Under the pieces are notes generated by a model. That model ran no database searches. It was not told the DNA's origin and saw nothing but the letters and a program-made list of their open reading frames with translations. Made by a program: the position numbers and the translations under genes. Below, piece by piece: positions 1 through 13,805 of a DNA stretch of 64,000 nt. Within the stretch, counting starts at the first letter, position 1, and every line of letters begins with the position of its first letter. This DNA comes from Trichoplax sp. H2 (taxonomy: Eukaryota > Placozoa > Uniplacotomia > Trichoplacea). The stretch spans positions 248,001 through 312,000 of the forward strand of contig NOWV01000024.1 in the NCBI GenBank assembly GCA_003344405.1. The letters run 5' to 3'.

Positions 1-3000
1 CAACTGATGCAGTCGATGGATCAAAAATCGTACAAATAAGGACAAGAATTTTATTGCGCAAATTGTAATGACCGAGTAATAATCTCTTACTATTACTGTA
101 GGTTCACTTTTTACGTAACCCCAAATTTGAATTAACGAAATTGAGCAATTCCCTAATGTGACACACTAATATACTAGAAATAATGCAAGTGAGCCGTCTC
201 ATCCTATTAGCATCTACAATTAGCTGAAATCATTACATAGTACCAGAAAAATAGGAAGGTACGCTAAACTGACTGTCTTGGACTTTTATATGTTCTAATA
301 ATTTTTTAATTTAGAAAAAAATGATTCGATCAAGTAGATCACTAGTATTGCTCATGTCAATGTCATGACTTGCGCATTCTATGTTATATGCTGTGGAGAT
401 ACCTTTAATGAATAATATTTTGATTCGATTTTAACCTGGCTGTCATTGGTTAAGGTTATTATGTTGAGGATTGGACTACTTTCGTACCCTGCAGATAAGC
501 TATAATATCAATTAATTAGAATAACCTTGAAGTCGTAGTGCTATATTGGTGAGGTCGTGAGGATAATCAACCTCGCCCTGTGGATGAATGCCTGAATGAT
601 TGATTAAAATCGCTATGTTCTACAAGTTCTATAACTAATTATCCAGTTTCACTCTGATATTGTAAGCATATCTAAAAAATAACAAAATATTATCTGATAT
701 AGGTTTAGGGGTTCAATTTTAAAGGATTAATCGCGTATTTGCATACCCTGCTAGCAAGGTATGTCAGTAACACTAAAGATTGTCAATTTTTGATATTTCA
801 ACATTTGGCAATGGCTAGGTATTACTAGCTAGCGTGTTAATCATAATACGATTGTATCATGTAGCTTTTAACGCATCAGTGGTCGGTGGAGATTAATGTA
901 GCGGGTGTATGTACGTGACCTTTTTGTAATATTTATGATTAATATTCAAGCAAAGTTGCTTATCCAATTTGGCTTATGTTTAACTTATTAAGATATCTAT
1001 CTGAGAATATTCTAAAATCAAAATATTTTGTAAATTAAATAAAATCAAGGTCAAATATAGTAGAAAATAAATATTGCTTATTATTAAAGATGGATACGAA
1101 ATGTTTTACCATCGCCAGTCTTACTCTTGCAAATTTCTAATGAAGGAAAAAGTCCTTTGCAAAATAGATCGATTGAAATGAAATATATTGAACCTCCTTA
1201 ATGGATGCTATCCATACCGTCCGTACCTTGCAGAGTTATAACTAATTATCGTAGTGAAATTCGCAGCTAAAATGATTCCTTCCAAGCTTTGACTACCATA
1301 AGTTCCCTGAAATTACCACTTAGATCATCCAAAATGACATAATTACATATTCATTATCTATATGTTATACTTAACGATAGTCTATATGGTGATAATCAGT
1401 CATATAAGTGTAAATCTCAGGAATGTATAATTAATGCAAATCATGCAGTTTAAAGGGTTACTTTAGCTAATTAATTATTCGGTAGGAAATAATAATTATA
1501 ATCACTACGATATTATACGCGTAGTATAGTTAGCCTAAATACAACTTATTAAAATAATACGTGTAAATCCAAATCAGTCTTTTCCCGTATCTTCTATCAA
1601 AAGCTGATAACTAAAAATGTCATTATTACCATCATACGATTATAAATTTGATTAAGTTAACCCTTCATGACATGCTCCACGTTTTCATTTATGCACTGTA
1701 TTAGCGGTTACGAAGATAAGTTAAAGTTCTCACGGAGATTGACCGTAACAATTATACTAGTTACAAATTTGTCGCAAATCGATAATATCAATTTGTAGGG
1801 GCAAAAGATTGGTTGGTAGTATGTTAGTTGTTGAACTTATTTCTTGTTCTAAAATGAAAGACATTGCGTCTCTTAGTTTCCGACAAAAGATCAATTTGGC
1901 TTCGCTTGTCAATTTAAAGCCTGATTTCAACTTCAGCAGTTATATCATTTTTTTCAGACCCTGTTTATCGCTTTTTATGTATATATATTTCAAGATATTC
2001 AATAATTGCCAATTCTAGAGATAATCTTGCAATACCATTAGCAGTTGCTTCGCTCGTAGTTATAAAACTAACTGCTATACGATTAAAACAGAATAAATGA
2101 TATCATACATACCATTATATAAGATTAGATTCTATAAAACGTTCAATAAAAGCATTAAGTTAACATCATGAGGTTCTTTTTATTAAATATTAATTAATTA
2201 ACAGTTATAGTGTATTATAATTAGCCCTGACAATACCACCTTTGGTTTCATTTTTATTCGTTATCCAATATAGAAATATATCTTCACTATCTTCATTATT
2301 TAGGTTTTGAATATGGATACATAAGCGTTATTGATAACGATACAATAGCAAGTCCTTATCATTTGATTAGCCAATCACAGCTGCAAGAAGTTTTATTTTT
2401 CAGTCATGATTAGCACTCAATATAATTATTATCTCACAGCACAACAATGTAATCTACTGAATGTATTTTGCTAAATTCAATCAACATAATCATTTGACAC
2501 ATTGTTACCATTTTGATTCATGATGCTAATGAAAGATCGATCAAAGGTTTCAAATTTTTACTATACTTGCTTAATAAGCTAAAAAACCTCATTTGATCTG
2601 CTTCGTTAATCCACGTTCAGTCCATTGGCTGGCTAGAAATAAAAAGTTATTGACTCCAATATACTCACTAAAGGCGTTAGATAGATGATATCAACAAAAA
2701 TTCATCGTTTATGTGATATTTAATAGGGAGCATAATCGCTTGCAAGTTATCAATCTAACCGATCATATTTCCCGTTTTTTGAGATAGCTAATCTAATATT
2801 ACCACTTCAAATAGTTGAGATCACTTTTCAAAAGACTTTCAGTAGATGTTTAAAATATCCTAATTTCTGACACCATCAAGCATAATATGAGGTAAGTAAA
2901 ATAGCCAAACTCTCAAGAAATCTTGTCAATGAAGCGAAAGCCCATCCGAATACTTTACGGCTGACATACATTTTAGATCACCCATTTCACGCTCTATTTT

Positions 3001-3868
3001 AGCAGTCATATACTAAAAAGACAGCATTTTATTTTTGTTTCATCATCGCTAATGGGTAATTTCTTATCATTTATATTCATGGATACCATTTTTTGATGCA
3101 ATAAATAGAAGTAGAGGGGCAACCTATTTTATAGCTATTTTTCCCCTTCTTGAGGTACAAAATCTTTTATGAATGATTGGTTTTAGGAGCGCTGAAGAAG
3201 TAAATTTAGCTTCCTTAATCATAGTTTGGTACAACGAAAATATTTCTTACACCAAATTTATAAAGTATTATTTTCTTACTTGTATGCATTAATTAAAGCG
3301 AGTTTATTTCTATTGCTTTCTAATTTCGAACAACAATAAAGTCAAGATCATTAGTGTAGCAGAACTTATTTTCATTGATTGAACACCTGGTCAATTTTTT
3401 TTTATTTGCTCATTACCAGTTTGAATACTTATTTTTACGGTAGAAATTCAATTTCGTAATCAGCATGTTTTAGATTTAAAAAAATTAATAAGCATTACTG
3501 CCCAAGCAAATCATAAGTAGCCTAAAAGTAGAAAGAGTTAGAGTCCAAGATATTTGCCTGTCGCTAAATTTCATTTCGGTACGATTAATTAAGAAAGAAC
3601 TGCTTTAGACGTAAAATTTTTATATCAGTTAATAAACTCATTTACTCAGCTATATACTATTGCTAATTGAAAAGATTGCTTCATCGGCATCATCTGAATA
3701 GGAAAATCGCAGCTAAAATAGTTCAGTAATTGAGAATAGTTTTAACTATTTACCATGAAAACAACTCGAATGACTTTAAACACTTCAAGTCCAAGAGAGG
3801 AGAAAGGGCTGTCTAAATTCGTCTCAATCATTCATTTTCTATTTTAGGGATAGAACGTTACAAGAACC
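1..3868. other. Intergenic region, no gene recognised
   Basis: AT-rich sequence with frequent stops in all frames. Only short chance reading frames are present, for example 1809-2018 (+), and none resembles a known protein or is flanked by coherent splice signals. A strong 3' splice site (pyrimidine-rich tract then TTTTAG, ending at 3847) lies about 20 nt before the receptor kinase start codon, so the last bases probably belong to a 5' untranslated exon of that gene. Confidence 0.6.
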
Positions 3869-6800
3869 ATGACGTCGTCTAGTTTCAATTTCATGACAAT
3901 CTTTTTCCTGTCTATAATTTCAATCACATATGGTAAGTTAACAAGAAATTCAACAGATCGATGTTATATCTACATGCAATAATTTTAAGTTAGAATTGAA
4001 CAAGTGTTATAATTAGTCATACGTATAAAATTTCGCTTCCATTGCATGACAATAATTTCTACATCGGCAAAAACTAAAATCGTAGCCGAATAGTGACAAA
4101 TGCTTCACTAAAGTTGTCGTAAATATGCTATCATTTAGGTTTAACTTATTTTTCTGAAAACCCAAAAAGTTATTATTTAGCTGGAAACGTGCCTCATGTT
4201 AACTTTTCGTGTAAATTACAAACCGATTTACGCCACTATTATTGGATAATCGATTGGTATGATGGTCTGGAACGGATTGATCCACATATCAAGACTGGAA
4301 GGAAAACATTTTCCATAACCAACTTTTTTTATCCTAATACAACCTCTATGACAGAAACGGCATTAACCGTTACTTTCTCGAATACAAGTACAATATTTGC
4401 AGAATTCTATTGCGTTGCTTATAACTACAACAATACTATGAAACTAAATTCAGAGTCAGGACTCATTTATAACCTGAGTAAGTATTACATCCTTTGTATT
4501 ATTTCATTTTTTACCCACTGGCCAACTATTCAATTAGTTCTGCGTATCACAGTTAACGAATATAAAGTATCTACGCAATAATGATGGAATTTGTCTTTTT
4601 ATAAGATCTTTATTTATGATTTGATAGCAGTCTAAAGCGGCTAGTAGATAATATCCTATCAGAGTAGATGGCGTCCAAAGCAATAGAAATCAATTTGACA
4701 CTATTTGAATATTTCTATGGCCGAGCTTAGTAATATATCGTATGCAATATTTCATTTTGAACCTTGTAGTCGACTATTCAGTTAGTCCTGTCTATCACAA
4801 TCAAAGAATAAAATGTCTACGATATAATGATGGTATTTACCTATCTAAGGGATCTCTATTTATTAATAGATAGCGGTAAAAAGTAGTCTGATAGGTATAG
4901 TGCTATCAGAGGAGATTAATTTGAAAGTGATGAAAATTAATTTGACTCTTTCATAAATCATATTCAACTGTAATCTTATCTTCGGATATTTATTAATTTT
5001 AAAGGACAAGTTACGTTAAAAGGGAATCCAAAAAGCCAAATCAAGCGTACTTATAATTCGTTAACAATAGAACGCGGTGATATATTAGAATTACCTCTAC
5101 ACGCTAAATATAAGTTTGAATGGGAATCTGCACCTTTGAATGAACAAACCCAAGATAATTTTAATCGAATTAAGACTACAAATCGAGTTTTTGTAACATC
5201 CACTGGGCAACTGGTCTTCGCTTATTTAATAAAAAATGATAGCAGACGCTATAAACCTATTCTAAAGATAGAAGGATATCGTCGAAATCATACCATAGAG
5301 GGCGATATTTTCAAACTCACTGTTAAGGATCCGGGTAAGTTCAATGGTGTGGAATTGCATGAATAATGTAAGAAATAGCATTTCAGATATAGAAATAGAA
5401 ATGGAAGTATGGCTGTGATAGACGCTTAACGGAGAATATCGAATGAGCTATTAGATTTTAATCGAACTTTTGATAGCTTTATAAGGAGATATCAAAGTGC
5501 ATAAAGCTGCAATAAATTCTAATCTAGGATGTTGGAGTTGATTAAAATTGATTTAAATTGTATCTATCTAAGATTGATTACCTTTGTTTTTTTCAATTGC
5601 AGATGGTTGCCGGAAAGATTGCAGTATGTATTTTAAACGAATTCATAATTCCGTGCTTATACTCTTAAATAGTTTCAATCTTTTTCTCTTGGTCTTCTTT
5701 TTGTAACTATGTTGTACAGAGATTAAATTTTATCATATTAACGTAAATATAATCTCTAACCATATCATCCACTAAATTTAATTATCCGAAATAGAAGTCA
5801 GTGTTCGCATGATGGTTAGAAATAAAACTATAAAAGCGCTTATAAACTCTGCCGTTACCTTAGAATGCATTGCAACTGGCAGGTAAGTCATATTTTTTCT
5901 CTCTGATTTCATCATAAGATATTTCATTTGGATAGTAAGCTACTTAAAACTATTTAATACCAAACTTATTCATATAACGTTAAATTTCTAAGTCATGGCA
6001 TTCAAGTACGATATTGTAGGAATTTTACAGTTAATAACTGCTAATAATTAATGTCAACGTTCTCAAGTTATCAAAATTGCTTTTTAAATCAATAGCTTAT
6101 ATTAATCATCATCATCATGGTGATGATCATTTATTAGTTTAATTTCAGTTTTTAGGACATTAGCATTTTGTCTATTTGGTAGAAATTCTTATTTATCTCA
6201 GAACTAGATTCTAGTTTTTACGATTTTCGTAGTATTCTTGAATGAAGTCGACTATAGAATATTCAGTTTAGATCACGTGCTTATTAAGGAAAATCTAAAG
6301 TTTAAATTAGTCACATTTAATTTCTCAGCTATAACAATCAAGTACGGCTTTATTTTTATAAGTAGCTATTGCTTATGGCTGCTAGTATCACATTTATTAA
6401 GTTGTCCGTTATCGTTTAGGTCAGTTAATGATGCTAACCAACATCAAAATGCTGATTGTAATTTTATTTGAGTTTCAACTTTTATAAGCACGTCTCGTTT
6501 ATTTTTTATCTATTCCTTTTAGTTCGTAAGATCTAGAATCTATTTTCAAATTTTGTAAGCATTCTTTATTGAGGTCAACTAAAGAATATTTAATTTAGAT
6601 TATGAGCTAAGTAATAAATTTCCAATTTTGTATATGTTCTACTATATTTAATTTCTCGGTCATAACTATCAAGTACTACAAAATATTTATGTAAAAGCAA
6701 TCGTCAATGACTGCTAATATTAGTTTATTTATGACAATTCATGATGGTATAAAACGATTATAATCATGCTTTTATTCCGAGCTCCTACAAGGATTAGTCA

Positions 6801-9800
6801 TTACTATCTTCATCATTCTTCCTAGCCTACATTAAAATTCTACTTTTATGGAATATTTGTATTTATAGCCCAGCACCAAAGCTTGATTGGTGCCACTACC
6901 CTAAATTATCTCATTCCTGCTTACCAGTCAGATCTCTTAAGCCACGTGTCCGGGAAACTGCAGACAAACAATATTTAACAATTAGTAAAGTGACCTTAGA
7001 TGATCACCATTTTGTATGCTATGCTTCTAATTCTCATAGTTTTGCTAGCGGACATTTTTACATCAAAGCTAGAGGTAAGGTGACTAAATATTTGGTTGAG
7101 CTAATTTACTAAAGCTTCAATTAACTTGACAAATTCTTTATTACTAAGCAGTACACTGTAAATTTGAGGAATTATTCACATTTATGAATAGCGATTACAA
7201 TCTCTGATTTTAATTTCCTCATGCTTAGAAAATCTCCGCTGGATTCGACCACCCAGTTCAGAAGTTTCTGTTTCTCCATTAGTAAATGAGCATGTATTCA
7301 GCTGTCCCTATACCGGTGGTAAATCGGGAAATCCAACCATTATCTGGTCTAGAAATTCAGATGCTCTTGATGAGGACCTTTGTTCTCGCGGAGCGATTTG
7401 TGACATTAAAAATGAGCAAATTACCTTCAATATCAGCGCAGCTACTTCTAATTCGCTGAGAGAGACGAATGTTGACTGTCGAATATCTGATTATCCGGGA
7501 AGTTTATCTGCTGCAACTTTTGTGACAATACATAGTAAGCTTACTTTCATTTAGACAGCGAATTTTCTCGCTACCTTTATTAAATTTGCATAGATGTATT
7601 ATACGGTATTTAATATCATGCGCGTATGAAATCCTTATTTTAAATACTAAGATTAAAAATATTAGTAATTCTATATAATAATGTTTTAATGACGCTGATT
7701 GCTTTTCAGATGTTGCAAGTTCGCTTATTAGAAGTCCTCCAAAAGTCATTGCGACAGAAGTAGGAAGCAATGCGATGTTTCATTGCCTTTTTGTTGGTTC
7801 ACCCCGGCCGCTGCTTGAATATTATTATAACGAAAAACGAATTAATGTAATCAGTCTACATTATCAAACTTTTTTTAATGGTACACTACTGATTATTAAT
7901 GTTACAAAAAACGATGAGGGATTCTATTCTTGCAAGATAGCGTCTACGGAAAACTCCAATAACTTTACAATTAGTAGTTCTAATACTACCATGATTCGTG
8001 TCTATAGTAAGTAATTCAAATTAAGAGTTGATTACGCAAGTAACAATAATCTTTCTATACGGACATATTTTATTGAATTTTTTATCGTTTCTGGCCAGTA
8101 AAATTCTAAATTAAATCCTTAAATATGTAAATTCTATAATAAATTCATGTGCGTCATTTATATATCTATTTTTATATGAATTATAAGTCATTAGAAGCAT
8201 ACTTTTACCAATTTACCTTACTGATTACTTAAGGTAATAACTTTAATCATGCATTTTATAACCTACGATGTATGCTTTATAAACCGTCTAAGACGCTTGT
8301 ATTCGTATAATTATTTATCGTTAATGATGAATTATTCAGATTGATTCTTTATGCTACCTTTAATTAGTATTTCATATTAGTTTCAACTTAGTACTGAGTC
8401 TATTTTGCAATTTTATAAACGTAAATTTATTACATTGTCGACTTAGCTGAAACAGTATTGTATAAGATATCAAGCCGTTTTAGTGAGATAGGCAAGAGGT
8501 CTTGTCTATCTTTGATTTATATAGTATTTCATAAGCTATTTGTTTCTAAAACAAAAAACAACTACTGTATGTAATAGCTCAACTATGGCTAAAATCATTA
8601 CTATTTTGCTACTTTTCTCTTGTAGATAAAACAAAAATTGAAAGCAAATTTATATCAGACATCCGCAAAGAATCAGATTCATTCGATATTTATTGTAATT
8701 TTACATTCGATGGGGAAATAAACGAAACTTTGTCTACGTATTGGAATGTTAAAGGAAAAAGATTTGATGAAGGACCTCGCCTTCGAGCTACACAAGTATT
8801 TTATAACAATAATTCTGGTATTAACACATTGCATTATAAAAATTCAGAACCACAAGATACTGGTAGGATTGAGTGTGTTGTCGAATATACTGCTGGAACT
8901 CCAATCAAGACATTTAAAACCACCGTAGCTGGATTTATTACTATATCAGGTATTGAATAGTTAACTACTTATTAATATGACGCATTATTTATTAATATTT
9001 ACTCGTAGTTGGTGTTATGTAAATGTATATGCATCGATAAGGTTTCTACTATCTTGCTAGCGCTAATATTTAATGAACATAATCGATTAGTAACAACATA
9101 TTAGGACTATTATTGATATTGTTGCTTATGCCTTCACGGTGAAGATTTGCAAATACACTAATGTATCAACAACTCTGTAGTATACGCGTATAGTGATGAG
9201 AAAACAAATTAAGTACCCGCAAGACTATTTAGCAGCTTTGTACAGTGACTAATGCCTTCCCATCTACCGACAATTTGAGAATTTACTATTTATCCTACCT
9301 TTTGTAGAATAGATAGAGTTGGAGCCTCTTCCTAGCTAGTTAGCTATTAATAGCAATTTGTAATTATTACGCGGCGTTTCTTGTCACCAATCTCTTTATC
9401 AATTTTATTTTTGTCTAACTATTACGAACTCTTGCAGGCATACCGCAGTCTCCTTATAACGTGCAAATTAAGAAGTCCGAGTACCGTACGGTTCTTATTT
9501 CAGCAGAAATTTGGTGGAACTTTAATTATGAGTTGTGGAATAACACTATACCGATAGGTTTTGGAATTTATTGCAAACAAAAGGCTAATAGCTCGTACAC
9601 TCTAGCTGCTAATGGGTTCTGCAAGCCATTTATCTTCGAAAAAACTTTAATCCTTGTTCCTAATAGCAATCGAACATGCCATATTGTTGCCATAAGCAAC
9701 ATCGGACGAGGAATACCATCGAAATCCTTTCAACTCGAGAACCGACAAAAAATTGGTAAGCATTACGATACCTTCGTAATTGACAGCTTATTTATACTGA

Positions 9801-12800
9801 TCTCTTCTCTGCATTGATACAGATTAATATATCTGTCAGGTATGTAACATTTTTACACAAAAGTTCTAGTATATATCTTTCATAATTCTAGTCACTAGAA
9901 ACTATCAGAGCATTAACCTTATCGTTACCGATACATCATTGCCGATATTTTATGATGAAATATTTCATGTCATCCTAGAATATTGTATTAGTTCTAATTG
10001 CTTTGACTAACCGTACGATATCGTTATTGATATTTATATCACTACTTCTACATAGTAACATGATTATTGAGCAAACGCAAATTTTCGCAGAATCACCATA
10101 TAATTTTACTATTTACTAAACGCGAAAATCGTTAGATAATCCAATGATAACATTATAATGACTGTATAAAACTTATCATGGTTATTTTTTTCTATTGTTT
10201 AATGCCAATCAAAGTGATCGAAAATGTTACCGTCTCTTGCTTAAAAAACTTTCGAATTTTGATTAGTTGGGCTGTAAGTATCTAATTGCATAATAACGTT
10301 TTCGAAATAAATGATGTCAATTGTTCCTGTTAAAAATTTTAATATCTCCTTTCTAATGCTATGATGATGTAGCCTTTAGCGATATGGAAAAATAGCAATA
10401 ACTTCAGCTATACAATCTATTTCAAGAAAGTCAAGCAGATTTCTTACGATCGTAAAGATATTATAAAGATCTCATCGCATATATTAAAGAATGCCATTTT
10501 TAACACCAGTTATCAAATCAAAGTTGGCACTCGTAACTTGCTCGAAGGATTTGACGTTAATTCAACCGTGAAAATAATCAAGTGCAGCTTTAGTGAGAGA
10601 ACATACTGATATAAGATTACTATTACTACCGTATGAATAGTTTGCAACTGCTTATATTTTTTAGGGATATTTATTTGCTAAAGGTTAACAATGCTGCTAA
10701 GGTTTTGATGTACCGTTTTTCTTGTTATTGAATTACAGACTCTGTATTAACACCAACAAATCTTATGGTTAATGGATCAGAATTGGGGTTAAATGTTGAT
10801 TGGAAAGGAATTTCAGCTGCCAAAATCAATTTTAATCTTGCTGGATATGTAGTAAGTATTACTGAATCATAGATCTATCAAATATAATAGATCTATGAGT
10901 ATTGAAATGTTCTTGTAAGCTAATTACGTTCTATAAAATCGCTCAATTTTCAAGCATAAAATACTACATTTTAAGGTAATTTCGCCATGTTATTATTGCT
11001 CATCTTAGCGTAATAATTAGTAAAAAAAATGCTGGTTGCTTCGTTTTAATTTCATTAGCTTTGTTTTCTGCACGCATGATTATTTCTCATCATTTAGCTC
11101 TATATCAAGAAGTTTGATAGTTTAAAGCTCCAAATGAGAGAAACAACAGAAACACACCTTTTCGTCAGATGGGCAGCTTTTGATGAAGGAAATGGAATTT
11201 ACGACCTACAAGTTTTTCCTTTCGATGTTCGGAATATTAGTGGTTATGGATCTAATGTTTACAGATATGATTATGTTGATTCACAGTCGACAGTATCATA
11301 TTCATCAACACCAGGTTAGCATTAGATTTTTAGGATTAAACTTTGGTTACTTATTAAGACAATATGTAGGACAATTTTAGTTGATACTTAATCGTTTGAT
11401 TTTTAAAATTTCCTGGTTAATTTAATTCATTCCAACTCAAAGGGTTGTTATTTGCGTCGATTTATTGTGGCTGTTTATTAAGATAGTATGCGGGACAATT
11501 TGAGTTGATATGGTACTTAATGGTTTAATTTTTAAAATTTGTTGATTAATTGAATTCATTCCAAGTTAGGGATATGCTATAGGTATAGAATTATTAAATG
11601 AGTAGCTATATTATGAGCAGAACGAATCGCTTGAGTTATATTTAGCTTAAAAGAGAAAAAAGTAGAACGGGAGTTAATTGATGGATATCCTTTTTGGTTT
11701 AGTTTCACAGGGAAGTAGGAGTGGAGCAGTTTTTAGTGGAGTAGGAGTTACAATTTTTGTTGTTGTCATTGCTGCAATAGTTATTTATTGGAGGAGAAAA
11801 CGGCGAAAAGACTTGAAAAATAGGGATAAATCACCCTCTCCTACCATTAAGGAATCGATGTTAACATTAGTCAGCAGCGGAGTAACCTCACAACAAAATT
11901 TAAATATTGCAGAAGTAAAATCAAATGAATACATTGAAGCGAAATCACACGATAAGTGGGAATATCCAAAGTCTAAATTAACTTTAGGTGATGAGTTAGG
12001 ACACGGTGCTTATGGACAAGTGGTTCAAGGTGAAGCGATTGATATTCAAGATCATGTTGGAATAACCGTAGTTGCGGTTAAAATGTTAAAATCAGATGCA
12101 TTAGATATTGAGAGAAGGAGCTTATTAGCTGAATTAGACATGTTGAAAAGCTTAGATAAGCATCAGAATATTATTTCGCTACTTGGTTGCTGCACCTATG
12201 AAGGTAAGAATTTGTTCTACTGCAATCCATTTTAGTACTCCAACCTAGAAAGAATAAACTATTTCTTTTTGTTTGAATAGTGGATAATTTGTTGTAAGTA
12301 ATTCAATTTCTAAGCTACCGGAATATTACGTCAATTTCATCTAATTGAATTACTTTCAATTTTGTAATAATATGATGGCCAGCACCATTGCTAATCATTG
12401 TCGAATTTGCATGCCATGGAGATTTATTAAAGTATTTAAGATCCAACCGAGGTGATGGAGACTTTGGTAATTTAACATTGGAACGATTAACAGAAATTGC
12501 TTGGCAAATATCTAATGGAATGACTTATTTAGAACAGATGAAGGCAAGTTTCAGTGATTGATTACATTTTCATGGGTGGATCTCAATGCTTGTGCTTTTG
12601 ATCATCATGATAGGATATTATTTATAAGTTGTCATTTCTGAGTTATGTTTTGACGTCAATAGACTAATTTGGTTATGAGATTGAATTCATTATTGGAATT
12701 TTTCAGAGTGACAGTGCTAAAAACAGGGTTGCATTTTTAATATCATTAATTTCTTGTTTATCATTTATCAATACAGTTAATTCATCGAGATTTAGCTGCT

Positions 12801-13250
12801 CGTAATGTCCTCTTGGATGAAGACTATAACTGTAAGATTTCAGATTTTGGCTTGGCTCGCGATGTTTATGAATCTAATCTATACACTAGATCGAGTAGAA
12901 GTCGTCTACCGGTTAAATGGATGGCGTTAGAATCTATTTTTGATGATATTTGGACCACTAAAAGTGATGTTTGGTCATTTGGTGTCGTTGTATGGGAAAT
13001 TTTTACGTTAGGCTCATTTCCATATCCCGGCATGACGGCTGCCGAAACAACGGAAAAAGTACGAAATGGCTATAGGATGGAAAAGCCGCAAAATTGTCCA
13101 AATGAAATCTATCAAATTATTTCAGATTGTTGGTCGGAAGATTATCGTAATCGACCATCATTTGATAAAGTTAAATTGCGTTTGGAATATTATCGTGAAT
13201 CTACCGATAGTTACCTGACTTTAGAAGAAGGAGAATCTGTACAAGCGTAG
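3869..13250 (+). CDS. Receptor tyrosine kinase with Ig and FN3 ectodomain, 17 exons
   Basis: Single-pass membrane receptor that should phosphorylate tyrosines after ligand-induced dimerisation. Exons: 3869-3932, 4139-4477, 5005-5334, 5603-5623, 5795-5882, 6869-7074, 7229-7534, 7710-8006, 8626-8949, 9438-9755, 10215-10273, 10373-10592, 10739-10851, 11098-11314, 11703-12203, 12383-12543, 12777-13250. They join in phase into 1345 codons. Exon 1 is a signal peptide; exons 2-9 give about six Ig-like domains, mostly one phase-1 exon each; exons 10-14 give about three FN3-like domains. The transmembrane helix is near residues 976-997, followed by WRRKRRK. The kinase has GHGAYG (1067-1072), VAVK Lys1094, HRDLAARN (Asp1193) and DFG (1211-1213), so it looks active. 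The activation loop (DVYESNLY) and short tail (DSYLTL) recall RET, but RET has cadherin-like repeats instead. Exon 4 (21 nt) and the GC donor after 12543 are the least certain points. Confidence 0.88.
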
Positions 13251-13334
13251 TCGTCTATAGTCTATTTGAATTGGAATACAAGAGTAATAAGAGGAGGAAG
13301 TCGATTACACACCTATTGGCAATTTGGAATGACA

Positions 13335-13805
13335 ATTGGATACAAGAAAAGATAGACGAGAATCAATCATGGTATCTTTCAGCCAAGATAAATTGGTAAA
13401 TTTACTAGGCGTTGATCAATCCTATTTGATGATGACAAAGACAGGTTACCGTATATTGTAGACGGTAAACTGGATCCTATCTAGAAACGATTAAACTACT
13501 TCCTCCTCAGTCGCATTTTATTATACCTAGAGCGAAGCACTTTGTAATAAACTATGTCATTAATGAATGAATTGTATTGCACATCTATGCCAATTTAATA
13601 TTGAAAAGAGAGAAGAGAACCAATCCTTATACCTTTCGGGCATGATAAATTTGGTGAAAGATGCAAATTTACCAGGATTTGATCGATTTTCTTTAAAGAT
13701 GACAAAGACAGTAAAGCGTATATATCGTAGGCGGTAAAATGGAACCTATCTAGAACCATCAAATTGCTTTCTCTTCAATCGCATTTTATTATACCTATAG
13801 CTAAA
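13335..13805. repeat. Degenerate tandem duplication (~225 bp, two copies)
   Basis: Two diverged copies lie just downstream of the kinase stop codon. Both contain a GATGACAAAGACAG block, a GTAGACGGTAAA / GTAGGCGGTAAA block, a CCTATCTAGAA block and the end TCGCATTTTATTATACCTA. The first runs to about 13535 and the second to about 13800. The first copy is followed by AATAAA near 13547, a possible poly(A) signal for the receptor gene. No coding potential is seen. Confidence 0.7.

Noticed and set aside
11678-11702. In-frame start codons (TTG 11678, ATG 11681) as the start of a separate kinase gene
   Set aside because: The acceptor GGTTTAG ending at 11702 joins in phase 1 to the FN3 exon ending at 11314, so the kinase continues the Ig/FN3 receptor.
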